Shown piece by piece: positions 41,722 to 50,813 of a DNA stretch of 64,000 bases. Below the pieces are notes generated by a model that ran no database searches, had not been told where the DNA came from, and was given only the letters and a program-made list of their open reading frames with translations. Every line of letters begins with the position of its first letter. Within the stretch, counting starts at the first letter, position 1. A program made the position numbers and the translations under genes. Origin of the DNA: Micromonospora sp. M71_S20 (GTDB lineage Bacteria > Actinomycetota > Actinomycetes > Mycobacteriales > Micromonosporaceae); NCBI RefSeq assembly GCF_003664255.1, contig NZ_RCCV01000001.1:1302001-1366000 (forward strand). Direction: 5' to 3'.

Positions 41722-44351
41722 GCGAGGTGACCCGATCCTTCCGCTCACCCCTGACGCTGTTGGAGCAGTGGCGCGACCGGGCCGACGGGGCCCGGCTGCG
41801 CGAGGTCGTCATCACCGGCTACACGGTCGACCTCGGGTTCCTGGAGAAGTTCGCCATTCCGACGGCGCGGGCGCTCGGCGCGCGAATCACCGTACTCGGC
41901 GATGCCGGGCACGCCGTGCACGACCCGGTTGACGTGCGGCGAGCCGGGGTGGCCTACCAACATGGCCACGCGGTCTGCCCCCGCGCTTTCCACCCGAAGC
42001 TGGTCGTGCTACTCGGCGACGACGACGTCTGGCTAACGGTCGGATCGGGCAATCCGACGTTGTCAGGCTGGGGCTACAACCGTGAGCTGTGGGTGACCGC
42101 ACACGGCACCCGGCAGTACGGGCCCCAGCTCGTCGTAGACGTGGCGGAATGGCTGCACGACCTGCCTGACGTGGTCGGGATGGCGAGTTGGATCGCGGCG
42201 ACGCTGCGGCAGGTAGCGGATCGGATGCGACCTGGCGCGGTCGATGAGCGCTGGTTGCCGGTACGCGCTTACGGCAATCTGCGGCGACCGCTGCTGGAAC
42301 GGCTGCCCACCGATCCCATTGACGAGTTGCGCCTGGCCGCCCCGTTCTACGACCCGCCCGCCCGCGCGGTGAGCGCCCTGGTTAACCGGACCAAACCACG
42401 CTCGGTGCGCGTGGCCGTGCAGCCCTCGATCGCCATGTTCGACGGCGCCGCACTGGTTCGGGCCACCGAGTCGACTATTGACCAGGAGTTCCGGCTGCTG
42501 GGTCCGGGACCGGCCCAACACGGCAAGCTCATCGAGTGGGACACCACTGACGGCACGACCGCCGGGATGACCGGCAGCGCGAACGTCACCACGTCGGCGC
42601 TGCTGCTCAGCACCGTGCAGGGTGGCAACTGCGAGCTGGCCGTTATCGCGCCACACAGCAACTCGCTGTTCCCGGAAGGCGACCCGCAGCCCTGTACGAC
42701 GTTCCGGCATCTGGCGTCTACCCCGCCGACGGCGACCGATCCCGTGGGTGCCGCGCCAGTGCTACTCGGCTGCGCGCTGAGCGACGGCACGCTCGTCGTC
42801 GAGCTGGCCACTCCGGCGGGGCAGCGGGTAGTCGTAGAGACCTCGCCGTCGGCGGTACCCGGCAGCTGGCTAGCTGTGGGCGCCGTGCCCGTCGGGCAGC
42901 AGACCGCGCGCTTCTTGGTTCCGGAGCTCACCGGGGGCGCGGTCCGCGCGGTCATTGAGCTCGACGGCGTGCGCCGGGAGTCGGCTGCCGTCTTCATCAC
43001 CGACCCGTCCCGCTGCCGCCCCCGCCGGGACGTCTCCGACGAACCACGGCTATCGCGGGCGTACGAGCCGGACGAACTTTTCACCGATCCGCTAATCGCC
43101 CAGCGCTTTACCGCGGACCTGGCTCGACTGGTGGAGCTGACCGGCGCGACTGGCCGGTCCGTGCCCGCATCCTCGACCGCGCCGGTAGATACCGGAGTGG
43201 CACCGGGTGACCGATGGGCGGACTACCTCGAAGACTGCGACCGGCTGCTGGGGCGAGGGCTGGCTGGGCTCATCTTCCCGCGCACGTCGGCCACGAATCA
43301 GGCCACAGTAGCCGGCTGGTCCATCGACGACACCGATGAGAGCGAGCTCGCAGAGGATGAGGACGAGGGTGTGCTCGACGGCCTCACAGAAGAGCCGGAT
43401 ACCCCCTCGGCCAGGTCCGTGCCCGATATTCCCCCCAACGAACGCATCCGGTACCGCCGGTTCGCGGCCCGCTGGGTTGCCTCAGTGACCGAGCCGGCGG
43501 TCGAGGACAATTGGTCGACCTTGCCGCCGGTACACCTGCGGATGACGGTCACCGCGCTGTACCTGACGCTGCTTGCGGCCGGGGTGTGGCAGGAGGACGA
43601 GGACTGGCGTGCCGAACTCCGGTGGCTGGTGTGGGCGCTGGTCCCCGACGACGCCATCCTCGACGAGTTGCCGGCCGAGGCCTTCGAACACCTCTACTCC
43701 CTGCTGGCGGTCGCCATGGCGATGCTCCGCCAGGGCTCGCACCTTCAGGGCGGCCGGGAGGCGGACGTGCTCGCGAGCGACGCCTGGCGGGACGCATCCG
43801 AGTGGGTCGCGGAGGCCGACGCTGAGCTGGCCGAACAGCAACTCCTCCCTGCCAGCCAGCCCTTCGCCCGCGTCGTGAGTGCCCGGGAGCTCTGGGACAC
43901 TATCGTGCTAGCTAAGGAGACCAGGCAGGATCCTTACGCCGAGGCCCGGGCGACGCTCAAGGAAGCCGGTTTAGCCGTCCGTCTCGACCAGGGCGTCTGG
44001 TGGGCAGAGGGTGAGTTCGGTAACGCGTACCGGACGGCAGCTCGGGTAGCGACGGAACTCGGGCGGGCAACTGGTTGCGTCGTCGCGGTGGCCCGTAACC
44101 CGCGATGCACCGTGCTCATTGCGCGCGTCGATCGGACGATGGTGCTGGTCGACTCACGAATGGCCGTCTGGCGGCTCTATCAGCTGTCCGGCACCAGGAC
44201 GCCGCTGTCGATGACTGCCGAGTATCCCGGACCGCCACCAGGCGCTCGCATCACCCCACTCACATCGCCCCCAACAGAGGTGCGGAACCTGAGCGATCAG
44301 TTGGGCGTCGATCTAACCGAGATTTCGAGGCGGATCAGGATTCCTGGGTGA
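41718..44351 (+). CDS. two-domain PLD-like protein
   Basis: An 877-aa protein with two PLD-like halves. The first, near residue 91, reads FHPKLVVLL with GSGNPTLSGWG; the HxK is present but the following Asp is replaced by Leu. The second, near residue 267, reads QHGKLIEWD, then GSANVTTSALL, with HxKxxxxD intact. The long C-terminal part is acidic (DDTDESELAEDEDEG) and helical. ATG 41718 overlaps the previous stop. A nuclease or nucleic-acid phosphodiesterase role is the best inference; the second half looks catalytic. Confidence 0.8.
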   Translation: MSEVTRSFRSPLTLLEQWRDRADGARLREVVITGYTVDLGFLEKFAIPTARALGARITVLGDAGHAVHDPVDVRRAGVAYQHGHAVCPRAFHPKLVVLLGDDDVWLTVGSGNPTLSGWGYNRELWVTAHGTRQYGPQLVVDVAEWLHDLPDVVGMASWIAATLRQVADRMRPGAVDERWLPVRAYGNLRRPLLERLPTDPIDELRLAAPFYDPPARAVSALVNRTKPRSVRVAVQPSIAMFDGAALVRATESTIDQEFRLLGPGPAQHGKLIEWDTTDGTTAGMTGSANVTTSALLLSTVQGGNCELAVIAPHSNSLFPEGDPQPCTTFRHLASTPPTATDPVGAAPVLLGCALSDGTLVVELATPAGQRVVVETSPSAVPGSWLAVGAVPVGQQTARFLVPELTGGAVRAVIELDGVRRESAAVFITDPSRCRPRRDVSDEPRLSRAYEPDELFTDPLIAQRFTADLARLVELTGATGRSVPASSTAPVDTGVAPGDRWADYLEDCDRLLGRGLAGLIFPRTSATNQATVAGWSIDDTDESELAEDEDEGVLDGLTEEPDTPSARSVPDIPPNERIRYRRFAARWVASVTEPAVEDNWSTLPPVHLRMTVTALYLTLLAAGVWQEDEDWRAELRWLVWALVPDDAILDELPAEAFEHLYSLLAVAMAMLRQGSHLQGGREADVLASDAWRDASEWVAEADAELAEQQLLPASQPFARVVSARELWDTIVLAKETRQDPYAEARATLKEAGLAVRLDQGVWWAEGEFGNAYRTAARVATELGRATGCVVAVARNPRCTVLIARVDRTMVLVDSRMAVWRLYQLSGTRTPLSMTAEYPGPPPGARITPLTSPPTEVRNLSDQLGVDLTEISRRIRIPG

Positions 44352-44405
44352 GCTTCCGCGCGATCGGGCGAAAAATGGTGTCCGGCACCCGCCACCACAA
44401 GGGAG

Positions 44406-45581
44406 TCAGGGGGCAACGGACGCGAGTGCGTGCGCGAGGTAGGTGTCGACGTCCGTGGCGTGGTAGACCCGCTCGCTCTCCTCGATCCCGTCGAGGAACA
44501 TCGCGTACACGGCCGCCATCCGCAGCGCCGCGACCGGCCGCAGCAGTTCCACGGCCCGCTCCGGCTCGCACCCCGGCACCTCGGCCCGCCACCGCGCGCA
44601 CCACTCGGCGAGCACCGGGGCGGCGACATCGTCGGCGAGCCCCTCCGTAAGCCGCAGCGCGTCGAACGCCGGGTGTCCCACGAACGCGTCGCCCCAGTCG
44701 ATGACCACGTGCCGCCCGGCGTCGGCGCGCACGTTGCCGGGGTGCAGGTCCCCGTGCACGAGGGTGTCCGGCAGCCCGCACCGGCGCACCTCGTCGAGCC
44801 TCGCCTCCAGCCCCGCCAGCAGGGACCGCACCGGCGAGGTGTCCCAGCCGACCAGCCGGTCGCGGATCCAGGCCGGCAGGGCGTCGGCGCGCAGGTCGGG
44901 CACGCCCGCCGCGACCAGTTCCGCCACGTCGGGGACGGAGCGCACCTGCACCGGGTGGAAGTCGGCGGCCATCGCCAGCCGCTCCTCGACGGGTGCGCCG
45001 TAGCGGTCCTCGCCGGGCACGTGCTCGATCAGCATCCGGCCGTCGCCGTCGTCGGCGAGCAGCGTCGAGGTCCTCCCGGGCGCGGCCCGGCCGAGCCAGC
45101 GCAACACGGCGGCCTCGTGCCGGAAGAACGCCGGCACCTGCTTCAGCCAGGCCGTGCCGTCCGGGCCGTCGAGCCGCCAGACCGCCGAGAGGTTCCAGGT
45201 GCGCTGCTGGGTGACGGTCTCCGCCGGGCGGCCGAGCCGCCGCAACTGCGCCGTCGCCCAGGCGAGGCTGCGCGCCGGTCCGCCGGGCTCGGCGTACGGG
45301 GCGCGCAGCGGGTCCGCCGACAGGTCTACTTTCGCCGGTACGAGCGGCGTGGCGGGCGGCCCGTCGACCTGGGCGAGGTACGTGACCGTGCCGCCCATCG
45401 GCTGCGGCGCGTCGCCGGTCAGCAGGCGGAGCACGGCCACCTCGACGCCGTACCGCCGGCGGGCCTCGGCCACGACCGGGGCGACCTCCTGCCACCACGG
45501 CGACGGGACGTCGAACGGCGGCAGCGCGCCCAGCGGGGCGCCCGCGGCATCGACCAGGACGAGGGTCACGGTTCGGGACAC
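44406..45581 (-). CDS. aminoglycoside phosphotransferase-like kinase
   Basis: A 391-aa kinase-like protein. LPDTLVHGDLHPGNVRAD is the catalytic loop (HGDLHPGN), followed by VVIDWGDAFVGHPAFDAL, which holds the metal-binding Asp. The N-terminal ~140 residues are a NUDIX-unlike extension seen in many actinobacterial APH-domain proteins. It may phosphorylate a sugar, choline or drug; the substrate is unknown. It is convergent with the PLD gene across 54 bases. Confidence 0.9.
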   Translation of the reverse strand: MSRTVTLVLVDAAGAPLGALPPFDVPSPWWQEVAPVVAEARRRYGVEVAVLRLLTGDAPQPMGGTVTYLAQVDGPPATPLVPAKVDLSADPLRAPYAEPGGPARSLAWATAQLRRLGRPAETVTQQRTWNLSAVWRLDGPDGTAWLKQVPAFFRHEAAVLRWLGRAAPGRTSTLLADDGDGRMLIEHVPGEDRYGAPVEERLAMAADFHPVQVRSVPDVAELVAAGVPDLRADALPAWIRDRLVGWDTSPVRSLLAGLEARLDEVRRCGLPDTLVHGDLHPGNVRADAGRHVVIDWGDAFVGHPAFDALRLTEGLADDVAAPVLAEWCARWRAEVPGCEPERAVELLRPVAALRMAAVYAMFLDGIEESERVYHATDVDTYLAHALASVAP

Positions 45582-45679
45582 GCCGGCACGCTACCGCCGG
45601 CCCGCGAACCTCGGCGACCGGTTAAGCCGCTGGCCGGCCGCACCGGGTCAGCGCGACTGGCCGCCGGGAGCACCGCCGG

Positions 45680-46363
45680 TCAACGGGAGAGGATGGCGAC
45701 GATCTCGGCGTAGCCGCGCCGGCGGGCTTGCTCGAGCGCGTCGACGCCGTCGCGGTCGGGCTGCTGGACGCGTGCGCCGGCGGCCACGAGGATCTCCGCG
45801 ATCTCCTGGTACGGCCTGCTGCCGTCGCCGAGGATCACGCACTCCAGCAGGGCGGTCCAGCCGAGGTTGTTGACGTGGTTGACGTCGATGCCGGTGCGGA
45901 CGACCCGCCGGACGTAGTCGACGTGGCCGCGTTCGCTGGCCGGGATGACGGAGATCCCGCCGTAGCGGTTCACGATCGTCAGGTCCGGCCTGGCGGGCAG
46001 CAGCACCTCCAGCATCGCGACGCTGCCGGTCACGCCGGTCACCAGCCACGGGGTGTCGTGCTGGTCGTCGAGGGCGTCCGGGTCCGCGCCCGCCTCGACC
46101 AGCATCCGGGCCACCTCGACGTGGTCGTTGGCGGCGGCCAGCAGCAGGGGCGTACGCCGTCGTTCGTCGCGGGCCTCGGTGTCGGCGCCGGCGGCCAGCG
46201 CGGCGCGTACCGTCGTCGGGTCGCCGGCGCTCGCGGCGGCGAGCAGGCCCTGGTTCGCTGGTGCGGTCATGGTGTCCTCCGGGGCGGGTGTGGTATCGGG
46301 CGGCGTGCAGCCGGCCGGCGCGAGGGCGGCGAGGGTGAGGGCGAGCAGGGCGCGGCGTCTCAC
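45680..46363 (-). CDS. ankyrin-repeat lipoprotein
   Basis: A 227-aa protein. The N terminus RRRALLALTLAALAPAGC has a lipobox (LAPAGC), so it is probably lipid-anchored outside the cell. About five ankyrin repeats follow (RTPLLLAAANDHVEVARMLVEAGAD and so on). GTG 46363 overlaps the TGA of the response regulator gene. A shorter start at an internal ATG (MTAPANQG) would lose the lipobox. The coupling suggests an accessory role in the signalling cluster. Confidence 0.82.
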   Translation of the reverse strand: MRRRALLALTLAALAPAGCTPPDTTPAPEDTMTAPANQGLLAAASAGDPTTVRAALAAGADTEARDERRRTPLLLAAANDHVEVARMLVEAGADPDALDDQHDTPWLVTGVTGSVAMLEVLLPARPDLTIVNRYGGISVIPASERGHVDYVRRVVRTGIDVNHVNNLGWTALLECVILGDGSRPYQEIAEILVAAGARVQQPDRDGVDALEQARRRGYAEIVAILSR

Positions 46364-46991
46364 AGTCGGATCAGCTTCCGTTCGACGGCGGCGTGCACCG
46401 CCGCGGTACGCGAGTCGACGCCGAGTTTGGCGTAGATGCGGACCAGGTGGGTCTTGACGGTCGCCTCGCTGATGAACAGCCGTCGGCTGATCTCCCTGTT
46501 GGCGTGACCGCGGGCGAGCAGCGTGAGGATCTCCACCTCCCGGGCGCTGAGGTTCTCCTGCGGGCCGCGCATCCGGTCCATGAGCCGGGCGGCGACCGGC
46601 GGGGACAGGACGGTCTGCCCGGCGGCGGCGGCGTGCACGGCGCGGAAGAGGTCGTCGGGCGGGCAATCCTTGAGCAGGTAGCCGGTGGCGCCGGCCTCGA
46701 CCGCGCGCACGATGTCCTCCTGGGTGTCGTACGTGGTGAGCACCAGCACGCGCGGCGGGTCGGGCAGAGCGAGGAGGTGGGTGGTGGCGGCGACGCCGTC
46801 GACCCCGTCGCCGAGTTGCAGGTCCATCAGCACCACGCGGGGCGCAGCGCGGCGGCCTGCCGGACAGCGTCGCCGGCCGTGGCGGCCTCGGCGACCACGG
46901 TCATGTCGGGCCGGCCGCCCAGCAGCGCGCGCAGCCCGGCGCGGACGACCGGGTGGTCGTCGACCAGGATCAGCCGCAGCGGGGGCGTCAC
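46360..46991 (-). pseudogene. NarL/SenR-type response regulator with internal frameshift
   Basis: An intact regulator is expected: receiver domain opening LRLILVDDHPVVRAGLRALLG, then after a frame change VVLMDLQLGDG, TTYDTQEDIV and GYLLKDCPPDDLF, and a C-terminal LuxR HTH (NLSAREVEILTLLARGHANREIS, ATVKTHLVRIYAKLG). The two parts lie in different frames. Near 46836-46840 the DNA reads CGCCCCGCGTGG where CGCCCCGACGTGG would keep one frame, a single-base loss. The receiver frame stops at 46827 (RPAWC, stop), leaving 54 residues. It is either a true inactivation or a sequencing error. GTG 46991 overlaps the kinase stop. Confidence 0.85.
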
Positions 46992-48115
46992 CGGGTGTCC
47001 CGCAGAGGCAGGCTGACGGCGAGCGCGGTGCCCTCCCCGGGTGCGCTCTCGACGGCGAGGGTGCCGCCGAGGTGCGCGATCCGCTCCTGGATGCCGGTCA
47101 GCCCGAACCCGCTGGTCAGGGCTGGGTCGAAGCCCGTGCCGTCGTCGTACACGTCGAGCATCACCTCCTGGTCGCCGTAGGTCAGGGTGACGGCGGCCGA
47201 ACGCGCCCGCGCGTGGCTGCGGACGTTGGCCAGGGCGCTCTGCGCCACCCGCAGCAGGGCGACCTCGTTGTAGACGCCCAGGGGCGCGACCGGGCCGGCG
47301 ACGGTGAACCGGACGGGGGTCCCGGTGTCGCGCTCGGTCGCCGCGCAGAGCCGCCGCAGGGCGTCGGTCAGGGAGGCGCCGTCGAGCGCCGGCGAGGCCA
47401 GGCCACGCACGAAGCGGCGCGCCTCGGCCAGGTTCTCCCGGGCCGTGGCGGCGGCCTGCCGTACGTGCCCGCGCGCCTGCGCCGGCTCGGCGTCCCAGTC
47501 CCGGTCGGCGGCCTGGAGCAGCAGGTTCATGCTGGACAGGCCCTGGGCGAGGGTGTCGTGGATCTCCCGGGAGAGCCGGGCCCGCTCCGCCAGCGCCCCG
47601 GCCTCGTGCTGGCTGCGGTCGAGTTCGTCGCGGGCGGCCAGCAGGTCGTCGAGGGCGCGCTGCCGGGCCCGGTTCTGCCGGTCGAGTTCGAGGAAGACGA
47701 CGGTGGTGATGGCGGCCACGCCCACGGGCCCGAGGATCAGGCTGGGGTCGAACCGGTCGGCGAGCCGCACCTGCGCGACGATGACCGCGCCGGTGAGCAG
47801 CCCGGCCAGCGGCCAGACCGCGCGGCGCGGGAGCTGGCGCAGGCCCACGAAGAACAGCGGGATCGACACGAGGGCGAAGCTGGGCGCGACGAGCACCAAC
47901 GCGAGGAACGCGACGAGCATCGCCGCGAAGCGCGTGCCGGGCGCGGCCCGCCCCAGCTCGTTGACGGCGTACGCGGCCAGCAGCGCCCCGGTCAGCGTCA
48001 GCACCACGACGGTGCGGTCGTCCCAGTCGTGGCGTACGACGTAGCGGGAGGCCGCGGCGGCCAGCAGGAGCAGGAACCCCCACCGCATCGCCGGGCGCAG
48101 CCGGTCCCGCCGCAT
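46988..48115 (-). CDS. SenS-like sensor histidine kinase
   Basis: A 375-aa kinase with about five or six N-terminal helices (LLLAAAASRYVV; LTGALLAAYAV; MLVAFLALVLVAPSFALVS; and so on) and short outer loops. A coiled coil leads to the HisKA_3 phosphoacceptor (REIHDTLAQGL) and the HATPase domain (NEVALLRVAQSALANVRSHA; DDGTGFD; GFGLTGIQERI). ATG 48115 follows GGGAGGTGG. It overlaps the response regulator gene and diverges from an HbpS-like gene, the gene neighbourhood of the haem/redox-sensing HbpS-SenS-SenR system of Streptomyces. Confidence 0.9.
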   Translation of the reverse strand: MRRDRLRPAMRWGFLLLLAAAASRYVVRHDWDDRTVVVLTLTGALLAAYAVNELGRAAPGTRFAAMLVAFLALVLVAPSFALVSIPLFFVGLRQLPRRAVWPLAGLLTGAVIVAQVRLADRFDPSLILGPVGVAAITTVVFLELDRQNRARQRALDDLLAARDELDRSQHEAGALAERARLSREIHDTLAQGLSSMNLLLQAADRDWDAEPAQARGHVRQAAATARENLAEARRFVRGLASPALDGASLTDALRRLCAATERDTGTPVRFTVAGPVAPLGVYNEVALLRVAQSALANVRSHARARSAAVTLTYGDQEVMLDVYDDGTGFDPALTSGFGLTGIQERIAHLGGTLAVESAPGEGTALAVSLPLRDTR

Positions 48116-48300
48116 CGTGTCCACCTCCCGCCGAACGATCAGATGATCTTGACAAAGTCCAGCGTACGGCAGTTTCGGGACGGGTGAATCAACCATCCGA
48201 TGTATCGGGATTGCATCGGGCGCGCCATGTGCGGGCCCCGTGTCGCGGCGAGGGTGGGAGCTGCCAGTTCGACCCGACGCCTCGACCTGAGGAGCACCAC

Positions 48301-48906
48301 ATGATCAAGAACATTCGCCGCCGGGCGGCACTCGGCCTGGGCGCCGGCGCCCTGGGCCTGTGCGCCGTCGCCGGCGTCGCCGTCAACGCCTCCGCCGCCG
48401 GCCCGCTGACGGAGGCGAAGCCGAGCGCCGCCGGGACGGCGGCGCAGGCGAAGCCCACCGCCGGGCCGGGAACGGCAGCGAAGCCCGCCACCGGAGGCGA
48501 CGTCGTCGCCAACCCGTCGCTCGACATCGACGCGGCGCTGCGCGCGGCCCAGGCGACCCTGAAGGCGGCCGAGAAGGACGGCCACCGGGTCACCGTCGTC
48601 GTCCTCGACCGTTCCGGCACCGTCCAGGTGCAGCTCAAGGGCGACGGGGCGGGCCCGCAGACCGCCGAGTCCGCCACCCGCAAGGCGTTCACCGCCGTCT
48701 CGTTCGGCCAGCCGACCTCCGCGCTCGGCGGCCGGGTCACCGGGCCGGGCGCCACCCTGCGCGACATGCCTGGAACGCTCTTCCTCGCCGGCGGCGTGCC
48801 GGTCTCCGTCGACCGGCAGGTCGTCGGCGCCATCGGGGTCGGTGGCGCGCCCTCGGGCGACCTCGACGAGCGGTACGCGGACGCCGGAGCCGCCACGCTC
48901 CGCTGA
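48301..48906 (+). CDS. hbpS: HbpS/GlcG-like exported haem-binding protein
   Basis: A 201-aa secreted protein. Signal peptide (RRRAALGLGAGALGLCAVAGVAVNASA), Ala/Pro/Lys-rich linker, then the GlcG/HbpS domain (IDAALRAAQATLKAAEKDGHRV, VVVLDRSGTVQVQLKGDGA, AFTAVSFGQPTS, and VGAIGVGGAPSGDLDE). The Streptomyces HbpS octamer binds haem and iron and modulates the kinase SenS. Symbol is by homology and neighbourhood. AGGAGCACCAC precedes the ATG, and a strong terminator follows. Confidence 0.82.
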   Translation: MIKNIRRRAALGLGAGALGLCAVAGVAVNASAAGPLTEAKPSAAGTAAQAKPTAGPGTAAKPATGGDVVANPSLDIDAALRAAQATLKAAEKDGHRVTVVVLDRSGTVQVQLKGDGAGPQTAESATRKAFTAVSFGQPTSALGGRVTGPGATLRDMPGTLFLAGGVPVSVDRQVVGAIGVGGAPSGDLDERYADAGAATLR

Positions 48907-48911
48907 GCCCG

Positions 48912-48954
48912 GTACGACGGGGCGAGGACTCCCGGAGCCCTCGCCCCGTCGTAC
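48912..48954 (+). terminator. 16-bp perfect hairpin after hbpS
   Basis: GTACGACGGGGCGAGG (48912-48927) and its exact complement (48939-48954) form a 16-bp stem with an 11-base loop. It lies between hbpS and the convergent MFS exporter gene. Confidence 0.9.
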
Positions 48955-48975
48955 GACTGGTCAGTGGTGCCGGCG

Positions 48976-50208
48976 TCAGGGACGGCGGGTGCGGGCCAGG
49001 GTGCCGACGACGGCGAGGGAGGCCACCGCCGCCCCCGCGACCACCACGGCCATCGGGACGGCGCTGCCTTCGCCGCCGAGCCCGACCAGCGGCGCGGCCA
49101 TCGCTCCCACCAGCGACTGGATGGTGCCGAGCAGCGCGGCGGCCGTCCCGGCGTGGGCGGGGTGCCGGTCCAGGGCGAGCGCGGTGCCGTTCGGCATCAC
49201 CATGCCGAGCGAGCCGACGAAGACGAAGAGCGCCACCGCCACCAGCGGCAGGCTGCCGAGCACCGCGCCCACGAGCAGGACGGCGGCGGCCACCAGCCCC
49301 ACGCCCAGGGGGCGCACCAGCAGCGTGCGGGGCTCGAAGCGGTCCAACAGGCGGGCGTTGAGCTGGCCGGCGGCGACCAGGGCGAGCGCGTTGACGCCGA
49401 AGATGAGGCTGAACGCGCCGGCCGAGACGCCGAAGACGTCCTGGAAGACGAAGGACGACCCGGAGATGTAGGCGAAGAGCGCGGCGAAGGCGAGGCCCTG
49501 CGCCAGCGCGTACCCGAGGAAGATCCGGTCGGTGAAGAGCGAGCGGCCGGCGGCGGCCGTGGCGGCGAGGCCGCCGGTGCTGCGCCGCGCGGCGGGCAGC
49601 GTCTCCGGCAGCCGCCACGCGACGGCGGCGGCGAGCAGCGCGCCGATCACCGCGAGGGCGACGAAGACGGTACGCCAGTCGCCGAAGCGCAGCACCAGGC
49701 TGCCGAAGGCGGGCGCGGCCATCGGGGCGATGCCGAAGACCAGGGTGAGGCGGGAGAAGTACCTCGCGGCCTCGCGGCCGGAGTAGAGGTCGCGGACGAC
49801 GGCGCGGGCGACGACCACGCCCATGCCGCCGGCGAAGCCCTGCGCGAGCCGCGCGGCGGCCAGCGTCTCGGCCGACGGCACGGCCGCGCAGACCAGCGAC
49901 AGCAGGGTGTACGCGGCGACGCCCACCAGCACGGGTCGGCGACGCCCGAAGCGGTCGCTGAGCGGGCCGGTGACGAGCTGGCCGAGGGCCATGCCGATGA
50001 GGCAGGTGGTGAGCGAGAGCTGGATCTGCGCCTGGCTGGCGGACAGGTCGCGGGTCATCTCCGGGAACGCCGGCAGGTAGGTGTCCAGGGAGAGCGGCCC
50101 GAACGCGGTGAGCGTGCCGAGCAGCGCCAGCAGCACGACGGCGGCCCGCCCGGTGGGCGCGGCGACGCGCTCGTCCGGGCGGACGGGCGGTGCGGTGGCG
50201 TGCGGCAT
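48976..50208 (-). CDS. Bcr/CflA-type MFS drug exporter
   Basis: A 410-aa exporter with twelve helices. GPLSLDTYLPAFPEMTRDL in the first loop is diagnostic of the Bcr/CflA (DHA1) subfamily, GPLSDRFGRRRPVL is motif A, and GVVVARAVVRDLYSG is a typical helix-4 motif. It pumps drugs or sulfonamide-like compounds by proton antiport. It diverges from a MarR gene over an operator-like palindrome, so repression by that regulator is likely. Confidence 0.92.
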   Translation of the reverse strand: MPHATAPPVRPDERVAAPTGRAAVVLLALLGTLTAFGPLSLDTYLPAFPEMTRDLSASQAQIQLSLTTCLIGMALGQLVTGPLSDRFGRRRPVLVGVAAYTLLSLVCAAVPSAETLAAARLAQGFAGGMGVVVARAVVRDLYSGREAARYFSRLTLVFGIAPMAAPAFGSLVLRFGDWRTVFVALAVIGALLAAAVAWRLPETLPAARRSTGGLAATAAAGRSLFTDRIFLGYALAQGLAFAALFAYISGSSFVFQDVFGVSAGAFSLIFGVNALALVAAGQLNARLLDRFEPRTLLVRPLGVGLVAAAVLLVGAVLGSLPLVAVALFVFVGSLGMVMPNGTALALDRHPAHAGTAAALLGTIQSLVGAMAAPLVGLGGEGSAVPMAVVVAGAAVASLAVVGTLARTRRP

Positions 50209-50244
50209 GACGGTCCCCTCACTGACGGCTCGGCCCGGTTAAGG

Positions 50245-50264
50245 TAGCTCTGACTACAGAGCTA
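50245..50264. promoter_or_regulatory. MarR operator palindrome
   Basis: TAGCTCTG (50245-50252) and CAGAGCTA (50257-50264) are perfect inverted repeats with a 4-base ACTA spacer. The site sits between the divergent MFS and MarR genes, 24 bases before the MarR start, as expected for joint control. Confidence 0.8.
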
Positions 50265-50287
50265 TTGCACCGACGGAGGGCCCGACT

Positions 50288-50731
50288 GTGACGGACGAGA
50301 CGGTCGACCAGTTCGCCGGCGCGCTCGGCGACCTGCACCGGGTGCTGCGCCGGGCGGCCACCCAGCGGGCCGGCCGCACCGCCCTGCCGGACGCCCAGGT
50401 GGAGGTGCTGCGGCTGGTGCAGCGGTGGCCGGGAATCGGCGTCCGCGAGGCCGCCGAGCGGCTGGGCACCGCCCCCAACACGATCAGCACCCTCGTCGGC
50501 GAGCTGACCGCCGCCGGCCTGCTGCGCCGGGAGCGGGACCCGGCCGACCGGCGCACCGCCCGGCTCGAGCTGACCGACGCGGCCCGGGAGCGGATGGCCG
50601 CGTACGGGCGGCACCGGCGCGACCTGCTCGGCGCCGCGCTGGCCGAGCTGGACGGCCCGGACCGCGAGGCGCTGCTCGCCGCCGCCCCGGCGCTGCGCCG
50701 CCTCGCCGACCGGATGACGGGACGGAGCTGA
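50288..50731 (+). CDS. MarR-family transcriptional regulator
   Basis: A 147-aa MarR regulator with winged HTH (GIGVREAAERLGTAPNTISTLVGELTAAGLL, RERDPADRRTARLELT). GTG 50288 follows GGAGGG. It most likely represses itself and the divergent MFS exporter and is relieved by a small phenolic or drug ligand. Confidence 0.93.
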   Translation: MTDETVDQFAGALGDLHRVLRRAATQRAGRTALPDAQVEVLRLVQRWPGIGVREAAERLGTAPNTISTLVGELTAAGLLRRERDPADRRTARLELTDAARERMAAYGRHRRDLLGAALAELDGPDREALLAAAPALRRLADRMTGRS

Positions 50732-50813
50732 GCCACCGGAGCCGGGCCGGCCCGAGGCGTCGACGCTACGGTGACGGTGGACGGTGCGGGTCGCGCGTGG
50801 AGGTCGTCGGGTG

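Noticed and set aside
36949..44351. DISARM or BREX cluster
   Set aside because: DrmA/DrmB, PglX/PglZ and methyltransferase genes are missing, so only a partial resemblance (helicase plus PLD) remains.
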